64,000 bases of DNA from Thalassobacillus cyri (GTDB lineage: Bacteria > Bacillota > Bacilli > Bacillales > Halobacillaceae), in contig NZ_FNQR01000004.1 of the NCBI RefSeq assembly GCF_900107755.1, forward strand, positions 186,001-250,000, written 5' to 3'. The notes below the pieces were generated by a model, which had not been told where the DNA came from, made no database searches, and was given only the letters and a program-made list of their open reading frames with translations. The translations under genes and the position numbers were made by a program. Positions 36,457 to 44,218 of the stretch are shown piece by piece. Within the stretch, counting starts at the first letter, position 1. Each line of letters begins with the position of its first letter.

Positions 36457-38178
36457 ATGACCTGGCAGACTTCATATCAACGATGGAATGATTTTGACCT
36501 GTTAGAAAAAGAATTACGCGATAAACTTACAGAAATCCAATCAGATGAACAATCCTTAGAAGATGCTTTTTACAAGAACTTAGAATTCGGTACAGGTGGC
36601 ATGCGAGGGAAACTGGGACCTGGAACCAACCGTATGAACATCTATACCATCCGCCGTGCTGCGGAAGGTCTTGCGAGATACATAGAAAAGCGTGGCGAAG
36701 CGTGGAAGCAGAATGGTATTGTAATTGCTTATGACAACCGCCATATGTCACAGGAATTTGCTGTAGAAACTGCTAAGGTCCTGGGGAATCATGGTATCAA
36801 AACGTATGTGTTTACTTCTCTCCGTCCGACCCCTGTTTTGTCCTATGCTGTCCGTTATCTGTATACAGCCGGTGGCATTGTCATTACAGCCAGCCATAAC
36901 CCTCCTGAATATAATGGTTTCAAGGTTTATAATGAGGATGGGGGCCAGTTGCCGCCTGCTGAAGCAGGGGCCGTAATTGAGATGGTCAACCAAATAGAGA
37001 ATGAATTGGAAGTAGAAGCGGCTGACCAGGCGGAGCTGGAAGCCGAGGGCTTGCTGGAATGGATTGATGAAAAAGTAGATGAGGCTTATTTGAAGGAGCT
37101 TCGGAGTGTCAACCTGAATCCACATATCACCCACGATGCAGGCGACGATTTCCAGGTAGTTTTCACACCACTGCATGGCACGGCTAATGTATTGGTCAGA
37201 AAAGGGCTGGAACAAGCCGGCTTTGAAAACATCCATGTCGTAGCTGAGCAGGCCGAAGCCGATCCGGAATTTTCTACGGTCGCTTCTCCGAATCCGGAAG
37301 AACACCAGGCATTCGAAATGGCTATTGCTCAAGGGAAAGAGGTTGGAGCCGACATATTAATCGGAACAGATCCGGATGCTGATCGGCTTGGAGTGGCTGT
37401 ACCGGATGCTAACGGTGAATATCAGGTTTTGACGGGCAATCAGCTTGGAGCTCTGATGCTGGACTACTTGTTATCCCAACATCTTGACCTTCCTGACAAT
37501 GGCATTATGATTAAGACAATTGTCACTTCTGAATTCGGTAGAACTATTGCATCTTACTATAACATTGAAACGTTGGATACTCTGACAGGTTTCAAATTCA
37601 TTGGTGAAAAAGTCCGTGAATACGAACGTACAGGTGAACACGAGTTTTTATTCGGTTACGAAGAAAGCTATGGCTTCCTTGCCAAAGATTTTGCCCGTGA
37701 TAAGGATGCTGTCCAGGCAGCTGTCCTTGCCACAGAATTGGCACTGTTTTGGAAGACAAAAGGGAAAACCCTGCTTCAGGCTTTGGATACTCTCTATCAA
37801 CGACATGGTTATTACATGGAAGATTTGCAATCAATCAAACTTGATGGCAAGCAGGGAGCCGAGAAAATACAGGCAATCATGGATACTTTCCGTGAAGAAA
37901 AACTGACGGAAGCTGGTGGCCTAAAGGTTCTTGCCGTAGAAGATTATGAAAAATCACGCCGCCAAAAGATCGATACTGGAGAAGAAGAAGAGATTACACT
38001 CCCGGCCGCCAATGTGCTGAAATTTGTATTGGAGGACGATTGCTGGTTCTGTTTACGTCCATCAGGTACAGAACCTAAGATCAAGTTTTATTATGGAGTA
38101 AAATCATCTAGTAAAGAAGAAAGTCAGCAAAGACTCGTAAGATTGAAAAATGCTGTAGAAGAATATTTACCACAATAA
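36457..38178 (+). CDS. pgcA: Alpha-phosphoglucomutase / phosphomannomutase
   Basis: A 573-residue alpha-D-phosphohexomutase converting glucose-1-phosphate and glucose-6-phosphate, needed for UDP-glucose, lipid anchor and wall polymers. The active-site serine loop is TASHNPPEYNGFK, the magnesium loop GTDPDADRLG, the sugar-binding loop GYEESYGFL and the phosphate loop RPSGTEPKIKFY. Length and domain order match B. subtilis PgcA. AAAAAGGATG precedes the ATG. Confidence 0.95.
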   Translation: MTWQTSYQRWNDFDLLEKELRDKLTEIQSDEQSLEDAFYKNLEFGTGGMRGKLGPGTNRMNIYTIRRAAEGLARYIEKRGEAWKQNGIVIAYDNRHMSQEFAVETAKVLGNHGIKTYVFTSLRPTPVLSYAVRYLYTAGGIVITASHNPPEYNGFKVYNEDGGQLPPAEAGAVIEMVNQIENELEVEAADQAELEAEGLLEWIDEKVDEAYLKELRSVNLNPHITHDAGDDFQVVFTPLHGTANVLVRKGLEQAGFENIHVVAEQAEADPEFSTVASPNPEEHQAFEMAIAQGKEVGADILIGTDPDADRLGVAVPDANGEYQVLTGNQLGALMLDYLLSQHLDLPDNGIMIKTIVTSEFGRTIASYYNIETLDTLTGFKFIGEKVREYERTGEHEFLFGYEESYGFLAKDFARDKDAVQAAVLATELALFWKTKGKTLLQALDTLYQRHGYYMEDLQSIKLDGKQGAEKIQAIMDTFREEKLTEAGGLKVLAVEDYEKSRRQKIDTGEEEEITLPAANVLKFVLEDDCWFCLRPSGTEPKIKFYYGVKSSSKEESQQRLVRLKNAVEEYLPQ

Positions 38179-38223
38179 AAAAGGGCAGGCTTTCCGTATT
38201 CAGGAGGGCTTTGTCCCTTTTTA
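38177..38223 (+). terminator. Terminator after pgcA
   Basis: AAAAAGGG/CCCTTTTT outer stem with an interrupted inner stem, ending in a T run; overlaps the stop codon. Confidence 0.75.
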
Positions 38224-38294
38224 TTAATTAAGTTTTTTATAACTAGGAAGGGGAATATAATACTATCTCCTACTATTGGAAAGAAGGGGCAAAA

Positions 38295-38582
38295 ATGCAA
38301 CAACATAAAAGGGACATCTGTAAATTAAAAGAAATTTATTTTGATCAACGGCCTATTGCTTTCCAACAAGCATGTATTGAACGGTTTGACTATGAATGGG
38401 TAATTGAAATTGTTAATCCTGACCCTTCTCCTTCAAATGACGAAGATACTCCCATTACAACTATCAGTTTTGTTCAAGAGAATGGAACTCATTTTGAAAA
38501 TGTAGATATTGAATCCTATGAACTTTCTTCGGAAGAAACGGAAAATGTTTATTTGTTTAATATGTTTCCTGATGAAAGTTGA
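38295..38582 (+). CDS. Hypothetical protein, 95 residues
   Basis: A small acidic protein I do not recognise (MQQHKRDICKLKEIYFDQRP start, NPDPSPSNDEDTP linker). It has no membrane segment. GAAGGGG precedes the ATG. It lies alone between pgcA and the c-di-GMP riboswitch, with no terminator of its own visible before the riboswitch promoter. The 40 bases after it are AT-rich and featureless. Confidence 0.6.
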   Translation: MQQHKRDICKLKEIYFDQRPIAFQQACIERFDYEWVIEIVNPDPSPSNDEDTPITTISFVQENGTHFENVDIESYELSSEETENVYLFNMFPDES

Positions 38583-38624
38583 CAAAAATAGTTACTATTA
38601 CCCGCGCATCTGATGATATTTTAC

Positions 38625-38653
38625 TAGAAAAACCTAAGGAACTATAGTACAAT
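38625..38653 (+). promoter_or_regulatory. Candidate promoter of the riboswitch-sinI transcript
   Basis: TAGAAA (38625-38630), 17 bases, TACAAT (38648-38653). A start near 38660 would place the aptamer about 30 bases into the RNA. No perfect Spo0A box (TGTCGAA) is seen nearby. Confidence 0.5.
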
Positions 38654-38690
38654 TTTAAGTATCAGAATATTTTAATAAATCGCTTCTGAA

Positions 38691-38790
38691 AAGGCAAACT
38701 TATCTAAAGGTAAGGACGCAAAGCTACGGGTCTAAGGCCATCACTTACAAACAATTATATATTTAGTGGCTATGACCGCCGGGCTGCCTT
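38691..38790 (+). ncRNA. Cyclic-di-GMP-I riboswitch (GEMM-I aptamer)
   Basis: All core parts of the GEMM-I aptamer are readable in order. The closing stem is AAGGCA/TGCCTT, followed by GGCAAAC and a second stem CUUAUC-UAAA-GGUAAG. Then come the highly conserved GGACGCAAAGC, CGGGTCTAAGG, a variable third stem GCCA..ACT/AGTGGC and the 3' part ATGACCGCCGGGCTGCC. Aptamers of this class bind c-di-GMP and control motility, biofilm and surface genes. Here the next gene, 27 bases on, is a SinI homologue. ON or OFF action cannot be read directly; the expression platform seems translational (see 38796-38819). Confidence 0.93.
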
Positions 38791-38795
38791 GGGTG

Positions 38796-38819
38796 ATGAG
38801 TGATGGAGGGATCATTCAT
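38796..38819 (+). promoter_or_regulatory. Hairpin presenting or masking the sinI ribosome site
   Basis: ATGAGTGAT (38796-38804) pairs with ATCATTCAT (38811-38819), nine pairs with one G-U, around the loop GGAGGG, which is the ribosome site; the stem includes the first two bases of the start codon. In addition GTGATGG (38800-38806) is exactly complementary to CCATCAC (38738-38744) in the aptamer's third stem, so two exclusive folds are possible. Regulation by switching between them is inference. Confidence 0.6.
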
Positions 38820-38979
38820 GAAAAAGAATCAGCTAAACGATCGGTTGGATGTAGAATGGATGTTGCTGATGGAACAAGCCCGGGCTTTAGGACTAACGAA
38901 AGCAGAAGTTGAACTCTTTTTGAAAGTTACGTGTAAAAAGTCTCAGGATAAGCCAATAAGTATGATTTTTCTGAAATAA
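38818..38979 (+). CDS. sinI: SinI-type anti-repressor (53 residues)
   Basis: ATG 38818 behind GGAGGG encodes 53 residues. Residues 10-35 (LDVEWMLLMEQARALGLTKAEVELFLK) match the SinI dimerisation domain LDxEWxxLMxEAxxxxIsxEEIRxFL. B. subtilis SinI has 57 residues. SinI binds SinR through this helix pair and removes it from DNA, releasing biofilm genes. The partner domain occurs at the C-terminus of the SinR homologue encoded 55 bases downstream (LDDDWLELVQTAMDSGITKEQFREFL). Control by a c-di-GMP riboswitch is the unusual feature. The tail after residue 36 is not conserved. Confidence 0.88.
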   Translation: MKKNQLNDRLDVEWMLLMEQARALGLTKAEVELFLKVTCKKSQDKPISMIFLK

Positions 38980-38981
38980 AG

Positions 38982-39011
38982 TAGAATCGCTTATTTCCGC
39001 TGTGGTATAAT
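38982..39011 (+). promoter_or_regulatory. Candidate promoter of sinR
   Basis: TATAAT at 39006-39011 with a TGG extension directly ahead, and TAGAAT at 38982-38987 as a weak -35 (18-base spacer). A separate sinR promoter behind sinI mirrors the B. subtilis arrangement. Confidence 0.6.
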
Positions 39012-39034
39012 CGCAGTGAAAGTGGGTGGAAAGA

Positions 39035-39370
39035 TTGATTGGGGAACGTATAAAAGAATTACGTAAATCAAAAGGTCTGTCGATGTCAGAACTAGCAGAA
39101 AAAGCAGGGGTAGCAAAGTCATATTTAAGTTCAATTGAACGGAGCCGTCAAACGAATCCATCTATCCAATTTTTAGAAAAAGTCGGCAGAGTTTTAGGTG
39201 TTTCCGTCAATCAATTGATAGAAGAAAACGAATCCAAGGAGACTTCAGCCTTGGATGATGATTGGCTTGAACTCGTTCAGACTGCAATGGACTCAGGTAT
39301 AACAAAGGAACAATTCCGTGAATTTTTGGAATTCAATGAATGGAAATTAAAACAGCAAAATAAAAAATAA
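39035..39370 (+). CDS. sinR: SinR-type biofilm/motility master repressor
   Basis: With the TTG start at 39035 (GGTGG just upstream) the product is 111 residues, the same length as B. subtilis SinR, and begins with the family's MIGERIKELRKSKGLSMSEL. An XRE helix-turn-helix spans about 5-60 (LAEKAGVAKSYLSSIERSRQ), then a linker and the SinI-like oligomerisation domain at about 73-105. A GTG three codons upstream is possible but less like the family. SinR represses matrix genes and is antagonised by SinI. A SinR-box palindrome lies downstream at 40173-40188. A terminator follows. Confidence 0.92.
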   Translation: MIGERIKELRKSKGLSMSELAEKAGVAKSYLSSIERSRQTNPSIQFLEKVGRVLGVSVNQLIEENESKETSALDDDWLELVQTAMDSGITKEQFREFLEFNEWKLKQQNKK

Positions 39371-39374
39371 CAGG

Positions 39375-39415
39375 ACAAGCTATGTATGTAAGAGGCTAAC
39401 ATAGCTTGTTTTTTT
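39375..39415 (+). terminator. Terminator after sinR
   Basis: Perfect ACAAGCTATGT/ACATAGCTTGT arms and a seven-base T run. Confidence 0.92.
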
Positions 39416-39510
39416 GCTTTCCAGTTATCTTTCCTTTTCATATCCCTCAGAATGCGTCATAATATATATAAAATACTGAATATTCAGATTAAATGAGAGG
39501 GTGGTCAGAT

Positions 39511-39972
39511 ATGTTATCGATTAAAATGTTGAAGCCCTATTATGTCAAAGAGGATGAACGCTTTGTCCGTGTTGTTCTGGCCTACCAGTATTTTTCTTTA
39601 TATGTTGATGGAGAACTTTACCACTTTGTTCCCCTAGAGGCAAAAGAGATAATAATTGATCGCAAGAAGCAAAAGGTGCACAATGTTTTTGATATTTTTG
39701 TATTTCAGCGTGGTAAGAAGATGATCTATGTCGCTGTTACCGACCTGCTGCAATTACCTGACTTCCTTACCCATTTAAACTCCATCGTTGATCCTTATTT
39801 AAAAGAGAAGTCTAAATTTAAGGTTGATAAACAAAATAAAAATGATGAAGCATTAGAAGGTTTATTTGAACAATTAGAACAGCTTAACTTTAACAGAATG
39901 ATTGATCGGGCATTAGATAATCGAGACCGGGAAACGTTTTATGATTTATTAGGAAAAAAGAACTTTGTGTAA
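39511..39972 (+). CDS. IDEAL-domain protein
   Basis: A 153-residue cytosolic protein. The N-terminal part (about 1-105) is beta-rich and of unknown function. The C-terminal 30 residues (FNRMIDRALDNRDRETFYDLLGKK) match the IDEAL domain, a short motif found in several Bacillus regulators and adaptors (for example at the end of ComK-related and YpiB/YozD-type proteins). ATG 39511 is chosen for its GAGAGGGTGG ribosome site over an ATG 18 bases upstream without one. It sits between the two SinR-like genes; a role in that switch is only suggested by position. Confidence 0.8.
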   Translation: MLSIKMLKPYYVKEDERFVRVVLAYQYFSLYVDGELYHFVPLEAKEIIIDRKKQKVHNVFDIFVFQRGKKMIYVAVTDLLQLPDFLTHLNSIVDPYLKEKSKFKVDKQNKNDEALEGLFEQLEQLNFNRMIDRALDNRDRETFYDLLGKKNFV

Positions 39973-40008
39973 AAGCAAGCGTTCTGCATCTTGCGGAACG
40001 CTTGCTTT
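39972..40008 (+). terminator. Hairpin terminator after the IDEAL gene
   Basis: Perfect 13-base arms AAAGCAAGCGTTC/GAACGCTTGCTTT with an 11-base loop; only a short T tract follows. Confidence 0.7.
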
Positions 40009-40172
40009 GAATTAGTTAGAAAAAAGCAGTAAATAGACGTATAAAAGAGAATTTAAAGAGTATGTAGACAATTAAAATTAATATGGAATTTTCCATTTCA
40101 TTAATTTTTGATTATACTTATAATATCATTCGTTATAATGAACGTGAGATTTTTAAATTTTTTTGGATGATA

Positions 40173-40188
40173 GTTCTTTTTAAAGAAC
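40173..40188. promoter_or_regulatory. Candidate SinR operator
   Basis: GTTCTTTTTAAAGAAC is a perfect inverted repeat of the SinR recognition heptamer GTTCTYT with a two-base spacer. It lies 28 bases before the short HTH gene and downstream of TATAAT-rich sequence at 40118-40140, where bound SinR would block transcription. Confidence 0.7.
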
Positions 40189-40215
40189 AAAAGAAGGAGA
40201 GGCGAGGGATCATTA

Positions 40216-40455
40216 ATGATTGGAGAGCGAATTAGAGAGTTACGCGAAGAACGGGGAATGTCACTGAGTGTATTAGCAAGCCGCTCGGGTGTTTCAAAAT
40301 CTTATATCAGCAATATTGAAAGAGGGATCCAGAAGAATCCTTCTTTAATTATCATGAAAAAATTAGCCGAAACACTTGGAGTGCCGCTAGAAGACTTAAC
40401 AGCTTGGAAGCTTGGACAAGCAAACAGGAAGTTGGGAGGGAGTATTAAAAAATGA
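40216..40455 (+). CDS. Short SinR/SlrR-like HTH regulator
   Basis: A 79-residue protein made almost only of an XRE domain nearly parallel to SinR (MIGERIRELREERGMSLSVL, then VSKSYISNIERGIQKNPS). It lacks the C-terminal SinI-binding domain, so SinI should not antagonise it directly. GGAGAGGCGAGGG precedes the ATG. A SinR-box palindrome just upstream suggests control by SinR, as slrR is in B. subtilis. It might compete at SinR targets or regulate its own set. A terminator follows. Confidence 0.85.
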   Translation: MIGERIRELREERGMSLSVLASRSGVSKSYISNIERGIQKNPSLIIMKKLAETLGVPLEDLTAWKLGQANRKLGGSIKK

Positions 40456-40489
40456 AAAATCGAGCAGGTAAGTATCTCTGCTCGATTTT
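40456..40489. terminator. Terminator between the HTH gene and the permease gene
   Basis: AAAATCGAGCAG/CTGCTCGATTTT arms, ten-base loop; can serve both convergent genes. Confidence 0.85.
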
Positions 40490-40498
40490 AGTATATGC

Positions 40499-41959
40499 TT
40501 ATATTTTTTCTTTTCCTAGGATAAGGTAATTCAATTCTTGTTCTCCGATCTTCTTTTGCCGCCCTATATTCGTCAGGTAGAAGATGACACCGATCAAAAC
40601 CCATACCCCAAGAGCGATATAAGATTCTTTTCCTAGAGCAGCAGGAGAGAACGGTAGTAATAATAGGCCTAAAAAAGACAGTGAACTGACCATTCCTATT
40701 AGGGAAAGCAGTTTTTTTACAGGTGAAGCCGTTGCTGCATTCTTTTCGTTAGCAGCCTGTTTGTTTGACCAACAGAAATACTTATAAGCTGTTGCGGTGG
40801 TGAAAAAGTAAGCGATGGCTACACCGGTAGATGACATATCAACTACCCACAGCAAGGCTTCACGCCCGAACCATGGAGCGATCAGGCACACAACCATGGT
40901 AAACAGGATGCCGACATATGGAGTATTATGCTCCGTATGAAGTGTCCGAAACATATTAGGAAGAATACGGGCTCTTCCCATAGCGAATGTCAAACGACTG
41001 GAAGAGATATAGAAGCCATTCAATCCAGTGAAAATCCCCATTGAAACAGCGATGGCGATAATAAAGACGCCTATTCTGCCCATATAACTTTCAAAAGCAT
41101 CTCCGGTACCCCATACAGAATTCTCTGTTTGCAGGAGAAGTTCTTGCCACGGCATTGTACTGGCGGTAATTAAAATCATTGCGGCATAGGCAAGTCCCGC
41201 AGCCAATAACGACCAGATAATTAATCCGAAAGCTTTTTTAGATTCGAATTTAAATTCTTCCGCTGCTTGAGGGATATTATCGAAACCGACATAAGCGAAT
41301 GGTGCCAGTGCAAGAATTGTTAGAATCGAAGCAATAGCTGACTGGCTTGGTTCGAAGGCTGGGAGCGTATTGGTAAGGCTGGGACCGCTACTTACCATTG
41401 CACCGACGCCAAGTAAAACAATACCGCCTATTAAGACCATACTGAAAATGAACTGGGAGCGACCAGAAAAACTGGCTCCCTTAATGTTCAAGAAAGCGAA
41501 CGCTACCAGAGCGGCACTGGCTACTAAAATTTGTACAATATATACTTCGTAGCCGGCAACCGTATATAGATAACCTTTATTTACAATTCCAGGAAACAAA
41601 AATTTACTTAATAATGCTAACGCAGACGCGTTCAAAGCGACAACGCACATATAACCTAATGTAAGGAACCACCCTGCGATGAATGCACTCGTTCGACCGA
41701 AGCCGATATAGGCATAGGCGAATTCCCCGCCGGTAACAGGAAATTTTTCAATTAGAAAACCGTAACTCACCCCTATTACCATCATTAAAATTGCACCAAG
41801 CAGGATTCCTATGACAACGCCCATAGGTCCAGCCTGGGATATCCAATCCGTCGGCAGGACAAATGCACCCCAGCCAATAGCTGAACCAAAGGCGATAGCC
41901 CAAACCCAATGGGGTTTTAAGGAGCGTTCAAGAGTCCTTCTTTCTCTCATCTTATTCAT
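40499..41959 (-). CDS. APC-superfamily amino acid permease
   Basis: A 486-residue integral membrane protein with about 12 spans. The APC signature at the first helix is GSAIGWGAFVLPTDW, and a conserved PVTGGEFAYAYIGFGRTSAFIAGW segment follows. TAGGAGGAG precedes the ATG on the minus strand. It probably imports or exchanges an amino acid or amine; the substrate cannot be told. It is monocistronic and divergent from the region holding the second LCP gene's terminator. Confidence 0.9.
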   Translation of the reverse strand: MNKMRERRTLERSLKPHWVWAIAFGSAIGWGAFVLPTDWISQAGPMGVVIGILLGAILMMVIGVSYGFLIEKFPVTGGEFAYAYIGFGRTSAFIAGWFLTLGYMCVVALNASALALLSKFLFPGIVNKGYLYTVAGYEVYIVQILVASAALVAFAFLNIKGASFSGRSQFIFSMVLIGGIVLLGVGAMVSSGPSLTNTLPAFEPSQSAIASILTILALAPFAYVGFDNIPQAAEEFKFESKKAFGLIIWSLLAAGLAYAAMILITASTMPWQELLLQTENSVWGTGDAFESYMGRIGVFIIAIAVSMGIFTGLNGFYISSSRLTFAMGRARILPNMFRTLHTEHNTPYVGILFTMVVCLIAPWFGREALLWVVDMSSTGVAIAYFFTTATAYKYFCWSNKQAANEKNAATASPVKKLLSLIGMVSSLSFLGLLLLPFSPAALGKESYIALGVWVLIGVIFYLTNIGRQKKIGEQELNYLILGKEKI

Positions 41960-42073
41960 ATGTCAATAACTCCTCCTAAAAAAATAGCATTTCCCCATTT
42001 TAAGTGTTTTATGCTATGCACGCAAATACCATGCAGGGTTATAGGGCTTGATTTGGCCTATCTGAGAAAACTA

Positions 42074-42104
42074 AAACAGCACTCATTATTATCGAGTGCT
42101 GTTT
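42074..42104 (-). terminator. Terminator of the second LCP gene
   Basis: AAACAGCACTC/GAGTGCTGTTT stem; on the minus strand it is followed by TAGTTTT. It lies 90 bases past the LCP stop, within the 235-base gap to the permease start, which otherwise shows nothing. Confidence 0.7.
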
Positions 42105-42194
42105 CTCTCTATTTTGACAGTATGTCTTATTTATTGCTCATTTCCAGGGAAATATTTTGTCTAATAATAAGATGAGGTTAATTGTGAAAATGTT

Positions 42195-43196
42195 TTAGTA
42201 ATAAGGTGTAGTTTCTTCTGCTGTGAACTCCCTATCATAGTACTGTATCAATTCAATACCCAAGTGATTCTTCAACTTCTCCCTGACGGTAACTAAACTA
42301 GTTTCTTTAACCTCATAGTACCAACCATTATTGATCCAAATACCTTTTCCTTCTAGTTGCATCTCATCGTATTGCAATCCATTTTCATTGAGAAAGTAAT
42401 CCTTAAAGGATAATAACTCATTAAAGGCCATATTTGTCGTAAAATTACTTTTGATTGAATCGATGAGATTGCCGTAGTCATTTATCGCCTCTGGTTTTTT
42501 AGCTTTCTGGACAATGGCTTGAATAAGCTCCATTTGTCTTTGCCCTCTTGCTAAGTCACTATCATACTTCCTTGTCCTTGCTAAAGCTAAGGCTTCTTCT
42601 CCGGTAAGTTTTTGAATCCCAGGCTTCAAATGGATAGCTTCTGGCTGGTCTTCACTGTTCTGTTCTTTGATCTCAAAGGGTACATCGTACTGAATTCCAT
42701 TCAAGGCATTGACGACCTCAACAAAAGAATTGAAATTTAAGCGGACATAATAGTCGACTGGGATGTGGAACATACCCTCAACTGCTTCAATTGTAGCGTC
42801 AATTCCGCCAAAAGCATGAGCATGGGTGATTTTGTCTTTATATCCGACCTCTGGGATGTTGACGTAGGAGTCACGAGGAATGCTAACCATTTTTACTGAT
42901 TTATTTTCATCGTTGAATGTGGCAAGGATAAGTGCATCAGATAGTGCATTCCCTTCCTTTTCCCGTTTTTCACTATCGTCTACACCAACAAACAAAACGG
43001 AGATATTATCGTCAAAGGGGTTTACTGCTGACTCCCGCATCGTGGATTTTTCTCCTCGACCGAGCCCCTGCTGTGAGTCAGAAACTGCCTGTTGGGCTTT
43101 GTGAGACAAATACAAAGCATATCCTCCGGCTGTCCCTATTCCTGCTACTGTGATAAATAACACGACTAGCAGACTGATTTTCAGTTTTCTATTCAT
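42195..43196 (-). CDS. LytR-CpsA-Psr (LCP) family protein
   Basis: A 333-residue LCP protein. A membrane segment (about 6-30) is followed by the LCP domain with VLFVGVDDSE, SDALILATFND, VSIPRDSYV, KITHAHAFGG and ALARTRKYDSDLARGQRQMEL. The start at 43196 has AAAAGGAG upstream; an in-frame ATG seven codons earlier overlaps that ribosome site. It attaches anionic polymers to the wall, like the 5347-6282 protein, with which it shares the family motifs but not close sequence. It stands alone, next to a repeat remnant at 43256-43380. Confidence 0.9.
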   Translation of the reverse strand: MNRKLKISLLVVLFITVAGIGTAGGYALYLSHKAQQAVSDSQQGLGRGEKSTMRESAVNPFDDNISVLFVGVDDSEKREKEGNALSDALILATFNDENKSVKMVSIPRDSYVNIPEVGYKDKITHAHAFGGIDATIEAVEGMFHIPVDYYVRLNFNSFVEVVNALNGIQYDVPFEIKEQNSEDQPEAIHLKPGIQKLTGEEALALARTRKYDSDLARGQRQMELIQAIVQKAKKPEAINDYGNLIDSIKSNFTTNMAFNELLSFKDYFLNENGLQYDEMQLEGKGIWINNGWYYEVKETSLVTVREKLKNHLGIELIQYYDREFTAEETTPYY

Positions 43197-43255
43197 AATA
43201 GGGATTCTCCTTTTCATTTGGCTCTGATAAACGTAGTTGTTGACTTTTCAGAAGA

Positions 43256-43380
43256 GGCTTATTCCACTAAAACTTCGAAAAGTCGAAGACTTGATTTCGC
43301 GATAACCCAACTATCTCGAAACTGAGTCTTCATGTATAGAGAGATTAAGTGTAAAATCAACACTGAGATTTAACAGAGCC
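43256..43380. repeat. Short repeat copy C (terminal segments only)
   Basis: One end reads GGCTTATTCC with AGTCGAAG, matching the right end of copy A in inverted orientation. The other end reads TCTCGAAACTGAGTCTTC and finishes TTTAACAGAGCC, matching the terminus of copy B (59415-60085). Both palindromic interior modules are missing, so it looks like an internally deleted or minimal form of the same element. Confidence 0.65.
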
Positions 43381-43419
43381 TTTCATTTAGGGAGTGAGCC
43401 AAGGAAGGGGGAAGAGCGA

Positions 43420-44061
43420 TTATTCATCAGGTACATCTTTTTCCATATAACTTCTATCCCCCTGTTCGATTTTTGCCTGGTCACTGGTCAAATCTATGAT
43501 CCATTGAGAGAAGGACTCTTCTTGGCCACTTTTTACATATATAATAAATTCCACATTTTCCAGATATTTAATCTCTTTTAATAAGTAATTTGAATTACGA
43601 AGGGTGTTTTCGAGTTTGCCAAGCAATTTATAGTCGACAGTAACTCTCATTTCCTGCATCAATTGACGTTTGACGACACCAGTTGCCCTGATAGCGGCGG
43701 AAGTTGTAGTGGAATAAGCCCGGATCAGCCCGCCTGCTCCAAGCTTTGTGCCTCCGAAGTACCGGGTGACGACGACTGCGGTGTCCTTCAGACCTTTTTT
43801 CTTCAACACTTCCAACATTGGGACTCCGGCAGTACCGCTTGGTTCGCCGTCATCGTTCGCTTTTTGAATCAGGTCATTTTCACCAATCATATAGGCTGAA
43901 CAGTTATGGTTGGCATCGTGGTGTTTTTTCTTGATTTCCTGAATGAAGGCCTGAGCTGCTTCTTCTGTTTCACAGCGACGTATGTATCCGATAAATCGTG
44001 ACTTTTGGATGGTTATTTCTTCTGAACCTTCTATTTTTACGGTATAATAGCTTTCCAACAT
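43420..44061 (-). CDS. yvyE: YigZ/IMPACT family protein
   Basis: A 213-residue protein of the UPF0029/IMPACT family: the N-terminal domain carries SRFIGYIRRCETEEAAQAFI, DANHNCSAYMIG, DDGEPSGTAG and VVTRYFGGTKLGAGGLIRAYS; a DUF1949 domain follows. Biochemical role unclear; relatives bind nucleic acid or ribosomes. AGGAGG precedes the ATG. It is divergent from degS, just as yvyE is in B. subtilis, which anchors the synteny of the whole following block. Confidence 0.93.
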   Translation of the reverse strand: MLESYYTVKIEGSEEITIQKSRFIGYIRRCETEEAAQAFIQEIKKKHHDANHNCSAYMIGENDLIQKANDDGEPSGTAGVPMLEVLKKKGLKDTAVVVTRYFGGTKLGAGGLIRAYSTTTSAAIRATGVVKRQLMQEMRVTVDYKLLGKLENTLRNSNYLLKEIKYLENVEFIIYVKSGQEESFSQWIIDLTSDQAKIEQGDRSYMEKDVPDE

Positions 44062-44218
44062 ATTATAAAAAACCTCCTAAGAACTTAATTATATAGCGGT
44101 TTTTATATACCGGCAAATAATTATCGGGGATATAAAACGAATTATTTTTTATTGCAACACCCCCACAAAAGTACTTAGGAAATTCGAATGAGTATGTGAA
44201 TATTGATGGAGGAGACCT

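Noticed and set aside
38579-38600. TTGACA at 38579 as -35 of the riboswitch transcript
   Set aside because: No acceptable -10 lies 16-18 bases downstream; the pair TAGAAA/TACAAT further on fits better.
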